22,811 bases of DNA from Thermaceae bacterium (GTDB lineage Bacteria > Deinococcota > Deinococci > Deinococcales > Marinithermaceae): positions 1 to 22,811 of the forward strand of contig WFXV01000093.1 in the NCBI GenBank assembly GCA_015490435.1, written 5' to 3'. This document shows, piece after piece, positions 6,292 through 13,346 of the stretch. A program made the position numbers and the translations under genes. Each line of letters opens with the position of its first letter. The stretch's first letter is position 1. The notes under the pieces are model-generated. The model worked only from the letters and a program-made list of their open reading frames with translations, did not search any database and was not told the origin of the DNA.

Positions 6292-7761
6292 ATGAAGCGA
6301 ATCGGGCTTTTCTTGGCGGCGCTCATGCTCGGCGCCCTCGCCTTCGCCGGCGAGTTCTCGATCATCCACTTCAACGACGTCTACGAGATCCAGCCGGTGA
6401 AGAAGGGCAAGTACGGCGGGGCCGCCCGGGTGGCGACGCTGATCAAGGAACTCGGGGGGCAGGAGAACCTGATCCTCTTCTCCGGCGACGCCTTCAGCCC
6501 CTCGATCATGTCCAGCGTCTTCAAGGGCAAGCAGATGGTGGACGTCTTCAACCGCCTGGGGCTCGACTACGCCACCTTCGGCAACCACGAGTTCGACTTC
6601 GGCCCCGAGGTGGCGGCCCAGCGGGTGAAGGAGTCCAAGTTCACCTGGATCTCCACCAACCTGGTGGATAAGCGCACCGGCGAGGGCTACGTCGGCGCGG
6701 TGCGCTGGGCGTTGGTGGACTGGAACGGGGTCAAGGTCGGCCTCCTCGGCCTCATCGACAACTGGCTCGAGCTCACCAGCCCCGGCCCCAACGCCCAGTA
6801 CCTCGACTTCATCGAGACCGGCCGCAAGTACGCCCGGATGCTGAAGGATAAGGGTGCCGAGGTGGTCATCGCCCTCACCCACATGGACATGGCCAACGAC
6901 GAAAAACTCGCCGCCAGCGTCCCCGAGATCGACCTCATCCTGGGCGGCCACGACCACGCTCCCATGTGGAAGGTGGTGAACGGCACCCTGATCTGGAAGA
7001 CCGGCGCCGACTGGATCTGGCTCGGCCACCTCAAGGTCTACACCATCCCCGGCCTGAAGCCCGTGATCATCCCCACCGAGTACGTGGTGGACAGCAAGAT
7101 CCCCGAGGACCCGGAGATGGCCAAGGTGGTGGCCGAGTACGCCGCCGCCCTCGACAAGGCGATGAACGAGGTGATCGGCGAGACCAAGGTGCCGCTCGAC
7201 GCTCGGCGCAAGGTGGTCCGCCGCCAGGAGTCGAACATCGGCAACCTGATCGCCGACGCCATGCGCGAGTACGCCAAGGCCGACTGCGCCATCCAGAACG
7301 GCGGCGGCATCCGCACCGACCAGATCTACGGCCCCGGGCCGCTGACCAAGAAGGACATCTTCGCCATCCTGCCCTTCGGCAACGTGGTGATCAGCGTCAA
7401 GATCGACGGCAAGACGCTGAAGGCCGCGCTGGAAAACGGCGTCTCCCAGTGGGAGCGCACCAAGGGCCGCTTCCCCCAGGTCTCGGGCATCAAGTACGTC
7501 TTCGACCCGAACCGCCCGGCCGGCGAGCGGATCCTCGAGGTCTACGTGAACGGGAAGCCCCTCGACCCCGACAAGACCTACGTCTGCGCCATCAACGACT
7601 ACATGGGCCGCGGCGGCGACGGCTACACCATGTTCAAGAACGCCCCGCGGGTGATCGACGAGCGGAGCGGCACCCTGCTCGCCCAGGTGGTGGTGGACTA
7701 CATCAAGGCCCACTCGCCGGTGGCGCCCAAGGTCGAGGGCCGGATCGTCATCAAGAAGTAA
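6292..7761 (+). CDS. Secreted 5'-nucleotidase / metallophosphoesterase family protein
   Basis: This 489-residue protein begins with a signal peptide (MKRIGLFLAALMLGALAFA, cleavage probably before Gly20). The metallophosphoesterase domain shows HFNDVYEI (26-33), FSGDAFSPS (63-71), FGNHEFDFG (96-104), LTHMDMAND (195-203) and LGGHDH (217-222), the two-metal centre of the UshA/5'-nucleotidase family. The C-terminal substrate-binding domain shows RRQESNIGNLIADAMR, NGGGIR and NDYMGRGGDGY. It likely removes phosphate from nucleotides or related esters outside the cytoplasmic membrane; the exact substrate cannot be read from sequence. The usual DxH ligand pair is DxY here. ATGs at 6274, 6283 and 6292 lie in frame within a repeated ATGGAGGT; 6292 is chosen for the signal peptide and promoter position. 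Confidence 0.9.
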   Translation: MKRIGLFLAALMLGALAFAGEFSIIHFNDVYEIQPVKKGKYGGAARVATLIKELGGQENLILFSGDAFSPSIMSSVFKGKQMVDVFNRLGLDYATFGNHEFDFGPEVAAQRVKESKFTWISTNLVDKRTGEGYVGAVRWALVDWNGVKVGLLGLIDNWLELTSPGPNAQYLDFIETGRKYARMLKDKGAEVVIALTHMDMANDEKLAASVPEIDLILGGHDHAPMWKVVNGTLIWKTGADWIWLGHLKVYTIPGLKPVIIPTEYVVDSKIPEDPEMAKVVAEYAAALDKAMNEVIGETKVPLDARRKVVRRQESNIGNLIADAMREYAKADCAIQNGGGIRTDQIYGPGPLTKKDIFAILPFGNVVISVKIDGKTLKAALENGVSQWERTKGRFPQVSGIKYVFDPNRPAGERILEVYVNGKPLDPDKTYVCAINDYMGRGGDGYTMFKNAPRVIDERSGTLLAQVVVDYIKAHSPVAPKVEGRIVIKK

Positions 7762-7771
7762 GCGGGTAGAG

Positions 7772-7804
7772 AAAAGCCCCCCGGGTTTCCCCGGGGGGCT
7801 TTTT
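7772..7804. terminator. Bidirectional terminator between convergent genes
   Basis: A perfect 14 bp stem, AAAAGCCCCCCGGG (7772-7785) with its complement at 7790-7803, encloses TTTC. It ends in five T on the plus strand and four T on the minus strand. It can terminate both the nucleotidase gene and the minus-strand glutamine synthetase gene. Confidence 0.95.
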
Positions 7805-7815
7805 GATTCCCAGAC

Positions 7816-9234
7816 TTAGAGGTCGTAGTACATCTGGAACTCGATCGGGGTGGTGCGAAGCCGCACCTGAGCCGCCTCCTCACGCTTCATCGCGATCCAC
7901 TCCTCAAGCAGCGCCTCGGTGAAAACGCCGCCCTCGAGGAGGAAGTCGTGGTCCTTCTCGAGCGCGTCCAAAGCCTCGTCAAGGCTCTTGGGCAAGGTTT
8001 TGATCCGCCGGGCCTCGCGGGCGGAGAGGGCGTAGAGGTTCTTGTCCACCGGCTTCGGGGGCTCGAGCTCCCGGCGGATCCCGTCAAGGCCCGCCATCAG
8101 CATGGCCGCAAAGGTGAGGTAGGGGTTCCCCGAGGGATCCGGCGCCCGGTACTCGATCCGTTTGGATTTCTTGAACTTGGGCCCGGTGAAATACATGGGG
8201 ATTCGGATGATCGCCGAACGGTTCCGCCGCGAGATGATCAGGTTCACCGGCGCCTCGTAGCCGGGTACAAGCCGCCGATAGGAGTTCACCGTCGGATTGG
8301 TGATCGCGGCCAGGGCCGGTCCGTGGGCGAGGAGGCCGGCGGCGTAGTGCATCGCCAGCTTGGAGAGCTCGGCGTAGCCCTTCTCGTCATAGAAAAGCGG
8401 CTCGCCGTTCTTCCAAAGCGACTGGTGGGTGTGCATTCCCGAGCCGTTGTCCCCGAAGAGGGGCTTGGGCATGAAGGTCACGGTCTTCCCCGCCCGAGCG
8501 GCGGTCTGCCGGACCGCGTACTTGTACTTGAAGACGTTGTCGCCGGTCTTGGTCAGCGTGTCGAAGCGAATGTCGATCTCCGCCTGCCCGGCGGTGGCCA
8601 CCTCGTGGTGGTGGAGCTCCACCTTCACCCCGGTGGCCTCAAGGTTCTTCACCATCTCGCTTCGGAGATCCTGGTATTTGTCCACCGGGGGCGCCGGGAA
8701 GTAGCCCTCCTTGGGGCGGATCCAAAGCCCGTCGCCACCCTCGTAAGAGTGCCAGTGCCCCTCCTCCGACTCGATCCAAAAGCCCGAGTTGTGGGGCTCG
8801 ATGGAGAAGCCGACCTGGTCAAAGATGAAGAACTCGATCTCAGGACCCCAGTAGCTGACGTCGGCGATCCCGGTCTTCTTGAGGTACTCCTCCGCCCTTT
8901 TGGCTACCCCACGGGGATCCTTATCGTAGAACTTCTTCTCCACCGGGTCGTAAACGTCGGCGATCACCACCAGGGTGGGGTGCTCCGCAAAGGGGTCCAC
9001 AAAGGCCGTGGACACGTCCGGCAGCAAGAGCATGTCCGACTCGTTGATCGCCTGGAACCCCTGAATCGAGGATCCGTCGAAGCCCGCGCCAAGCTTGAAG
9101 AAGTTTTCGTCGGCCTCGTGGGCAGGAACGGTGAAGTGCTGCCAGCGTCCCGGAAGGTCGGAGAACCTTAGATCCACATAGGCGATGCCTTTTTCCTTGA
9201 TAAACTTGACCGCTTCTTTCGCATCCTTGAACAC
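7816..9234 (-). CDS. glnA: Glutamine synthetase, type I beta-like
   Basis: This 472-residue enzyme forms glutamine from glutamate, ammonia and ATP and should assemble as a dodecamer. Active-site features are FDGSSIQGF (52-60), GPEIEFF with Glu132 and Glu134, NGSGMHTH with His268, NPTVNSYRRLVPGYEAPV (313-330) and the RNRSAIIRIP segment. It has the GSI-beta insert (about 145-190, ending YEGGDGLW..GYFPAPPVDKYQDLRSEM) and a beta-type C-terminus (GGVFTEALLEEWIAMKREE, TTPIEFQMYYDL). The adenylylation loop is DKNLYAL with Tyr401 at the modified position, so GlnE-type control is possible. The start is GTG at 9234, with GGAGGT about 7 bases upstream. It has a strong promoter and is divergent from a second glutamine synthetase. 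Confidence 0.96.
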   Translation of the reverse strand: MFKDAKEAVKFIKEKGIAYVDLRFSDLPGRWQHFTVPAHEADENFFKLGAGFDGSSIQGFQAINESDMLLLPDVSTAFVDPFAEHPTLVVIADVYDPVEKKFYDKDPRGVAKRAEEYLKKTGIADVSYWGPEIEFFIFDQVGFSIEPHNSGFWIESEEGHWHSYEGGDGLWIRPKEGYFPAPPVDKYQDLRSEMVKNLEATGVKVELHHHEVATAGQAEIDIRFDTLTKTGDNVFKYKYAVRQTAARAGKTVTFMPKPLFGDNGSGMHTHQSLWKNGEPLFYDEKGYAELSKLAMHYAAGLLAHGPALAAITNPTVNSYRRLVPGYEAPVNLIISRRNRSAIIRIPMYFTGPKFKKSKRIEYRAPDPSGNPYLTFAAMLMAGLDGIRRELEPPKPVDKNLYALSAREARRIKTLPKSLDEALDALEKDHDFLLEGGVFTEALLEEWIAMKREEAAQVRLRTTPIEFQMYYDL

Positions 9235-9247
9235 GGCACACCTCCGT

Positions 9248-9357
9248 GCGTAAACTTACGCGGCAAAGCGTACCCAAAGTTTTGAACGCCTGTCAATATC
9301 TCATGGGGCGCTCAGCACAAATCGGTTAATCAACTCTCAATTTATGGTGGTTTACGC
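9248..9357. promoter_or_regulatory. Candidate shared operators in the glnA-glnA divergent region
   Basis: The 216 bp region 9235-9450 is more AT-rich than its surroundings. GCGTAA-AC-TTACGC (9248-9261) is a perfect 6 bp dyad covering the predicted start of the minus-strand glnA. The 8-mer GCGTAAAC within it (9248-9255) recurs inverted as GTTTACGC at 9350-9357, on the side of the plus-strand gene. A nitrogen regulator binding both sites is an inference. No other gene was found in this region. Confidence 0.45.
9267..9296 (-). promoter_or_regulatory. Promoter of the minus-strand glnA
   Basis: Read on the minus strand, TTGACA (9296-9291) is followed after 18 bases by TACGCT (9272-9267). The -35 is perfect and the -10 fits TAnnnT. 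Transcription should start near 9260, inside the dyad at 9248-9261, leaving a leader of about 25 bases with GGAGGT. Confidence 0.85.
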
Positions 9358-9438
9358 GCAGAACGTTCCGCTACTTCGGCACATTTGTTACTGGCGGCAG
9401 CGAGAGCAGAGCGCATGAATATGCCAACGAATCTCCGG

Positions 9439-9444
9439 TAGACT
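9439..9444 (+). promoter_or_regulatory. -10 box giving a leaderless plus-strand glnA transcript
   Basis: TAGACT ends exactly 6 bases before ATG 9451, placing the predicted +1 at the A of the start codon. There is no Shine-Dalgarno sequence upstream. The -35 region (TGAATA at 9416-9421, 17 bases away) is weak, which could mean that an activator is needed. Confidence 0.6.
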
Positions 9445-9450
9445 TGAGAT

Positions 9451-10791
9451 ATGCCGCTCACCAAAGCCGAGATCCTCAAGGAACTCAAGCAGAATGACGT
9501 TCGTTTCCTCCGGTTGCAGTTCACCGACATCCTTGGCGTCGGCAAGAACGTGGAAGTTCCCGTGAGCCAGTTCGAAAAGGCCCTGGACGGCGAGATCATG
9601 TTCGACGGCTCCTCGATCGAGGGCTTCACCCGGATCGAGGAGTCCGACATGCTCCTCAAGCCCGACTACAACACCTTCGCGATCTTCCCCGACCTGATCG
9701 AGGACCCCGCCCGGGGGCGGGTGGCCCGGCTGATCTGCGACGTCGCCTACCCCGACGGCACCCCCTTCGAGGGCGATCCCCGCCAGGCCCTGAAGCGCCA
9801 GATCGAGGAGCTCAAAAAGCACGGGTTCGACAACATGTACGCCGGCCCCGAGCCCGAGTTCTTCCTCTTCCTGCGCAACCCCGAGGGGCTTCCCACCACC
9901 GAGACCCACGACGACGCCGGCTACTTCGACCTCGCCCCCCTGGACAAGGGCGAGGAGGCCCGGCGCGACATGGTGAACGTGCTGGTGGAGATGGGCTTCG
10001 AGATCGAGGCCGCCCACCACGAGGTCGCCCCAGGGCAGCACGAGATCGACTTCAAGTACGCCGACGCCCTGACCACCGCCGACAACATCGCCACCTTCAA
10101 GTTCGTGGTCAAAAGGGTGGCCCTCCTCCACGACCTGCACGCCACCTTCATGCCCAAGCCCATCGTCGGCATCAACGGCTCGGGGATGCACACCCACCTC
10201 TCGATCTTCAAAAACGGCAAGAACGCCTTCTACGACGAGAAAGCCGAGTACCAGCTCTCGGAGACCGCCCTCCAGTTCATCGCCGGGCTGCTCGCCCACG
10301 CCGCCGGCATGGTGGCGATCACCAACCCGCTGGTGAACTCTTATAAGCGCCTCACCCCGGGCTACGAGGCCCCCACCAACATCGCCTGGTCGGCCTCGAA
10401 CCGCTCGGCGATGATCCGGATCCCCGCCCGCCGCGGGGTGGGCACCCGGGCCGAGCTCCGCATGCCCGACCCCAGCACCAACCCCTACCTGGCGCTGGCG
10501 GTGATGCTCGCCGCCGGGCTCGACGGGATCAAGAAGGGCCTCACCCCGCCCCCGCCGATCCAGCGGAACATCTTCGAGATGAGCGTGCGCGAGCGGCGCC
10601 GCCACAAGATCAAGGAGCTCCCCGGCACCCTGCGCGAGGCCCTCGACGCCCTGGAGAAGGACGAGGTAATCAAGGAAGCGCTCGGCGAGCACATCTACCG
10701 CCACTTCCTGAAGGCGAAGAGGCTCGAGTGGGAGGACTACCGCATCACCGTGCACCAGTGGGAGCTCGACCGCTACCTGATCAAGTACTAA
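9451..10791 (+). CDS. glnA: Glutamine synthetase, type I alpha-like
   Basis: This 446-residue second glutamine synthetase resembles the Bacillus GSI-alpha enzymes. Active-site features are FDGSSIEGF (51-59), GPEPEFFLF, NGSGMHTHLSIF and NPLVNSYKRLTPGYEAPTNIAWSA, the last containing the flap glutamate. Arg61 in EGFTRIEESDM corresponds to the Bacillus feedback-inhibition Arg62. The GSI-beta insert is absent, and the place of the adenylylation Tyr reads RNIFEMS, so it cannot be adenylylated there. Control is therefore likely by feedback or by protein partners. The ATG at 9451 starts the conserved N-terminus, has no ribosome binding site and follows a -10 box directly. A strong terminator follows the gene. 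Having both GSI types back to back suggests division of labour, which is inference. Confidence 0.96.
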   Translation: MPLTKAEILKELKQNDVRFLRLQFTDILGVGKNVEVPVSQFEKALDGEIMFDGSSIEGFTRIEESDMLLKPDYNTFAIFPDLIEDPARGRVARLICDVAYPDGTPFEGDPRQALKRQIEELKKHGFDNMYAGPEPEFFLFLRNPEGLPTTETHDDAGYFDLAPLDKGEEARRDMVNVLVEMGFEIEAAHHEVAPGQHEIDFKYADALTTADNIATFKFVVKRVALLHDLHATFMPKPIVGINGSGMHTHLSIFKNGKNAFYDEKAEYQLSETALQFIAGLLAHAAGMVAITNPLVNSYKRLTPGYEAPTNIAWSASNRSAMIRIPARRGVGTRAELRMPDPSTNPYLALAVMLAAGLDGIKKGLTPPPPIQRNIFEMSVRERRRHKIKELPGTLREALDALEKDEVIKEALGEHIYRHFLKAKRLEWEDYRITVHQWELDRYLIKY

Positions 10792-10808
10792 ACGCCGCTT
10801 CCCACGGG

Positions 10809-10838
10809 ACCGCCGCCCAAAGGGCGGCGGTTTTTATT
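10809..10838 (+). terminator. Terminator after the plus-strand glnA
   Basis: CCGCCGCCC (10810-10818) pairs perfectly with GGGCGGCGG (10822-10830) around AAA, followed by TTTTTATT. The last two T of this tail are the first two bases of the TTGACA -35 box of livK. Confidence 0.95.
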
Positions 10839-10867
10839 GACAAGCGCGGTGCATTTTTTTGTAAAAT
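10837..10867 (+). promoter_or_regulatory. Promoter of livK
   Basis: A perfect -35 TTGACA (10837-10842) is followed by an AT-rich segment. The best -10 is TAAAAT (10862-10867) at 19 bases; TGTAAA (10860-10865) at 17 is the alternative. The leader of about 35 bases ends in AAGGAGGGGG. Confidence 0.75.
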
Positions 10868-10908
10868 GCCCTCGCGAGCGTTTAGAACTCGCAGAGAAGG
10901 AGGGGGAT

Positions 10909-12075
10909 ATGAAGAAAGTTCTTTTGGCTCTGGCACTGGCCTTAGGTGCGAGCGCCCTGGCGCAGGGCAACGTGATCAAGATCGCCACCGTCTCGCCGCT
11001 CTCCGGCGAGCAGGCGGCGCTGGGTGAGATGATCAAGCTCGGCGCCCAGCTCGCGGTGGAGGAGGCGCAACCCGAGTTCGAGAAGCTCGGCTTCAAGCTC
11101 GAGCTCGCGCCCCAGGACGACCAGGCCAACCCCGACGTCGGCGTGGCGGTGGCCCGTCGTCTGGTGACCGACCCCGAGATCGTCGCCATCGTCGGCCACC
11201 TGAACACCGGCGTGGCCATCCCCTCGTCCGAGGTTTACAAGGACTACCAGCTCGCGATGGTCTCCCCGGCCAACACCGGCCCGGCGGTGACCGACCGCTG
11301 CTACCTGAACGTCAACCGGCTGGTCGGCCGTGACGACGTGCAGGGCCCGGCCGGCGCCGAGTTCGCGGTGAAGGAGCTCGGGGCCAAGCGGATCTTCATC
11401 GTCCACGACAAGACCACCTACGGCCAGGGCGTGGCCGAGCAGTTCAAGAAGAAGGCCGAGGAGCTCGGCGCCCAGGTGGTCGGCTTCGTGGGTACCGAGG
11501 AGAAGGCCAACTTCCAGGCCCTCATCCTCCAGATGAAGGCCAAGAAGCCTGACTTCGTCTACTTCGGCGGCATCTACCACCAGGCCGGCGTGCTGCTCAA
11601 GCAGATGCGCGAGCGCGGCATCAAGGCCACCTTCATGGGCCCCGACGGCCTTGACTCCTCGAAGTTCGTGGAGATCGCCGGCGAGGCCGCCAAGGGCGCC
11701 TACTACACCACCGTCGCCGGTCCCATCGAGAAGTACCCCAAGGCCAAGGCGATGGCCGAGAAGTTCGAGAAGAAGTTCGGCAAGAAGCCCGAGTCCTTCG
11801 CGATCTACGCCTACGACTCCGCCAACGTGGTGATCAAGGCCCTCAAGGACTTCGTCGCCTACGCCAAGCGGGCGCCCACCCGGGCCGAGCTCTCGATGCT
11901 GATCCGCCAGACCACCCTCGAGGGCGTGACCGGGTACGTCGCCTTCGACTACAAGGGCGACCGGAAGAAGGCGGACTACTTCGTCGTCCACCTGAAGGAG
12001 GCCAAGTACCCCGGCGAGGTCGTGAAGGTGATCTCCTTCCCCGCGCCGGCGACCAAGTGCGAGGCGATCAAGTAG
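10909..12075 (+). CDS. livK: Branched-chain/hydrophobic amino acid ABC transporter, substrate-binding protein
   Basis: This 388-residue exported protein captures the amino acid for the LivHMGF importer. The signal peptide MKKVLLALALALGASALA is followed by Gln, with no lipobox cysteine, so the mature protein should be soluble rather than a lipoprotein. The mature part begins IKIATVSPLSGEQAALGEMIKLG, the typical LivJ/LivK start, and has DPEIVAIVGHLNTGVAIPSSEVY, FIVHDKTTYGQG and the two-lobed type I binding-protein pattern. Two cysteines remain (in DRCYLN and at the extreme C-terminus). The substrate may be Leu/Ile/Val or another hydrophobic amino acid or amide; sequence alone does not decide. 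ATG at 10909 follows AAGGAGGGGG. A terminator separates it from livH, as expected when the binding protein is made in excess. Confidence 0.93.
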   Translation: MKKVLLALALALGASALAQGNVIKIATVSPLSGEQAALGEMIKLGAQLAVEEAQPEFEKLGFKLELAPQDDQANPDVGVAVARRLVTDPEIVAIVGHLNTGVAIPSSEVYKDYQLAMVSPANTGPAVTDRCYLNVNRLVGRDDVQGPAGAEFAVKELGAKRIFIVHDKTTYGQGVAEQFKKKAEELGAQVVGFVGTEEKANFQALILQMKAKKPDFVYFGGIYHQAGVLLKQMRERGIKATFMGPDGLDSSKFVEIAGEAAKGAYYTTVAGPIEKYPKAKAMAEKFEKKFGKKPESFAIYAYDSANVVIKALKDFVAYAKRAPTRAELSMLIRQTTLEGVTGYVAFDYKGDRKKADYFVVHLKEAKYPGEVVKVISFPAPATKCEAIK

Positions 12076-12090
12076 AGGCACTCGGTTAGC

Positions 12091-12121
12091 GGAAGGGGGC
12101 TTTACGCCCCCTTCCTTTTTT
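12091..12121 (+). terminator. Terminator between livK and livH
   Basis: GGAAGGGGGC (12091-12100) pairs perfectly with GCCCCCTTCC (12106-12115) around TTTAC, followed by six T. Only a weak -10 candidate (TAAGTT, 12144-12149) lies between it and livH, so livHMGF may depend on partial read-through. Confidence 0.95.
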
Positions 12122-12191
12122 CGCCAAGGCCGGGTGGCTGTGCTAAGTTATTCAACGTTATGCGCGTTTTCACACCGCCGGGAGGTGCGCC

Positions 12192-13346
12192 TTGCTCGAG
12201 ATACTGATCCAGCTCCTGCCTAGCGTGCTCCTTGAGGGGCTCATCCTGGGCTTCGTCTACGCGATGATCGCACTCGGGTACACCATGGTCTACGGGGTGC
12301 TCGAGCTCATTAACTTCGCGCACTCCGAGATCTTCATGGCCGGCGCGGTGGCCGGGGCGGAGACCTTCATCCTATTAAAAGGCGTCATCGCCAATCCCTT
12401 TTTGCTCCTCGCCCTGGCGCTCTTGATCGGCGGCACGGTGGCCGCGGTGGTGGCGATCCTGGTCGAGCGCCTCGCCTACCGCCCCTTGCGCAAGCGGGGC
12501 ACCACCAACCGGCTGGTGCCGCTCATCACCGCGATCGGCGTCTCCTTCTTCCTCCAGGACCTGGTGCGCCTGATCGAAGGGCTCTGGCACAACGCCTTCT
12601 ACCGGCGCTACCCCTCCTTCGCCGTCTTCGAGGCCACCTACAACCTGCCCAACTGGATCGGGGTGATCACCATCGCCCTCACCGTGTGGGTGGGTTTTTG
12701 GGTGCTCGCCTACTTCGGCGACTGGCTCCTCAGGCGCTTTAAGAATCGTGCCCCGGCCAAGGGGCGCACCCTCAGCCTGGTCGCCGCCGGGCTCACCCTG
12801 GTCTTCCTCTTCCTCTACCGGCACGTAGTCTTCGCCGACCTGGGCATGACCATCCAGATGAAGTCGATCCTGGTCATCGTGGTCAGCCTGGCGATGCTCT
12901 ACGGCCTCAACTGGCTGGTGCACAAGACCAAGCTGGGGATCGCCATCCGGGCGGTGGCCCAGGACGCCCAGACCGCGAGCCTCATGGGGATCGACCCCGA
13001 CGTGATCGTCTCCCGCACCTTCCTGATCGGCGGGTTCCTGGGCGGGGTCGCGGGGGTGCTCTTCGGGCTGCTCTACACCCTGGTCCACCCCTACGTCGGC
13101 TTCATCCCCGGCATCAAGGCCTTCACCGCCGCCGTGCTCGGGGGCATCGGCAACATCACCGGCGCCGCCGTGGGCGGGCTCGTGCTCGGGATGCTCGAGA
13201 TGCTCGGCGGCACCTACCTGACCTTCCTCACGAACGGCGCCATGGGCACCGAGTACAAGGACATCCTGGCCTTTATGATTCTGATCTTCATCCTGCTCTT
13301 TAGGCCGCAGGGCATCATCGGCCAGCAGCTGGGGGAGAAAGTATGA
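12192..13346 (+). CDS. livH: Branched-chain amino acid ABC transporter permease LivH
   Basis: This 384-residue membrane protein is one of the two permeases of the importer. It starts with LEGLILGFVYAMIALGYTMVYGVLELINFAHSE, the LivH signature, and ends with VSRTFLIGGFLGGVAGVLFGL, GIKAFTAAVLGGIGNITGA and RPQGIIG. It is about 75 residues longer than E. coli LivH. The extra length lies at about 150-215, between the KRGTTNRLVPLITAIGVSFFLQ region and LVHKTKLGIAIRAVAQD, and holds two hydrophobic stretches (about 157-178 and 194-213) that could be added membrane helices. The start is TTG at 12192, 5 bases after GGAGGT; no ATG or GTG in frame fits better. The stop overlaps livM as ATGA. Confidence 0.93.
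   Translation: MLEILIQLLPSVLLEGLILGFVYAMIALGYTMVYGVLELINFAHSEIFMAGAVAGAETFILLKGVIANPFLLLALALLIGGTVAAVVAILVERLAYRPLRKRGTTNRLVPLITAIGVSFFLQDLVRLIEGLWHNAFYRRYPSFAVFEATYNLPNWIGVITIALTVWVGFWVLAYFGDWLLRRFKNRAPAKGRTLSLVAAGLTLVFLFLYRHVVFADLGMTIQMKSILVIVVSLAMLYGLNWLVHKTKLGIAIRAVAQDAQTASLMGIDPDVIVSRTFLIGGFLGGVAGVLFGLLYTLVHPYVGFIPGIKAFTAAVLGGIGNITGAAVGGLVLGMLEMLGGTYLTFLTNGAMGTEYKDILAFMILIFILLFRPQGIIGQQLGEKV

Noticed and set aside
7948..9171. 407-codon plus-strand frame opposite the minus-strand glnA
   Set aside because: It is the reverse shadow of glnA; no motif and the composition is that of antisense high-GC coding DNA.
9344..9418. Possible 24-codon small ORF on the plus strand in the glnA-glnA region
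   Set aside because: It has no ribosome binding site, no recognisable motif, and overlaps the candidate operator; length is within chance for an AT-richer stretch.
12144..12149. TAAGTT as a firm -10 promoter of livH
   Set aside because: The -35 hexamers at 17 and 18 bases (TCGCCA, TTCGCC) do not match consensus; kept only as a weak candidate in the text.
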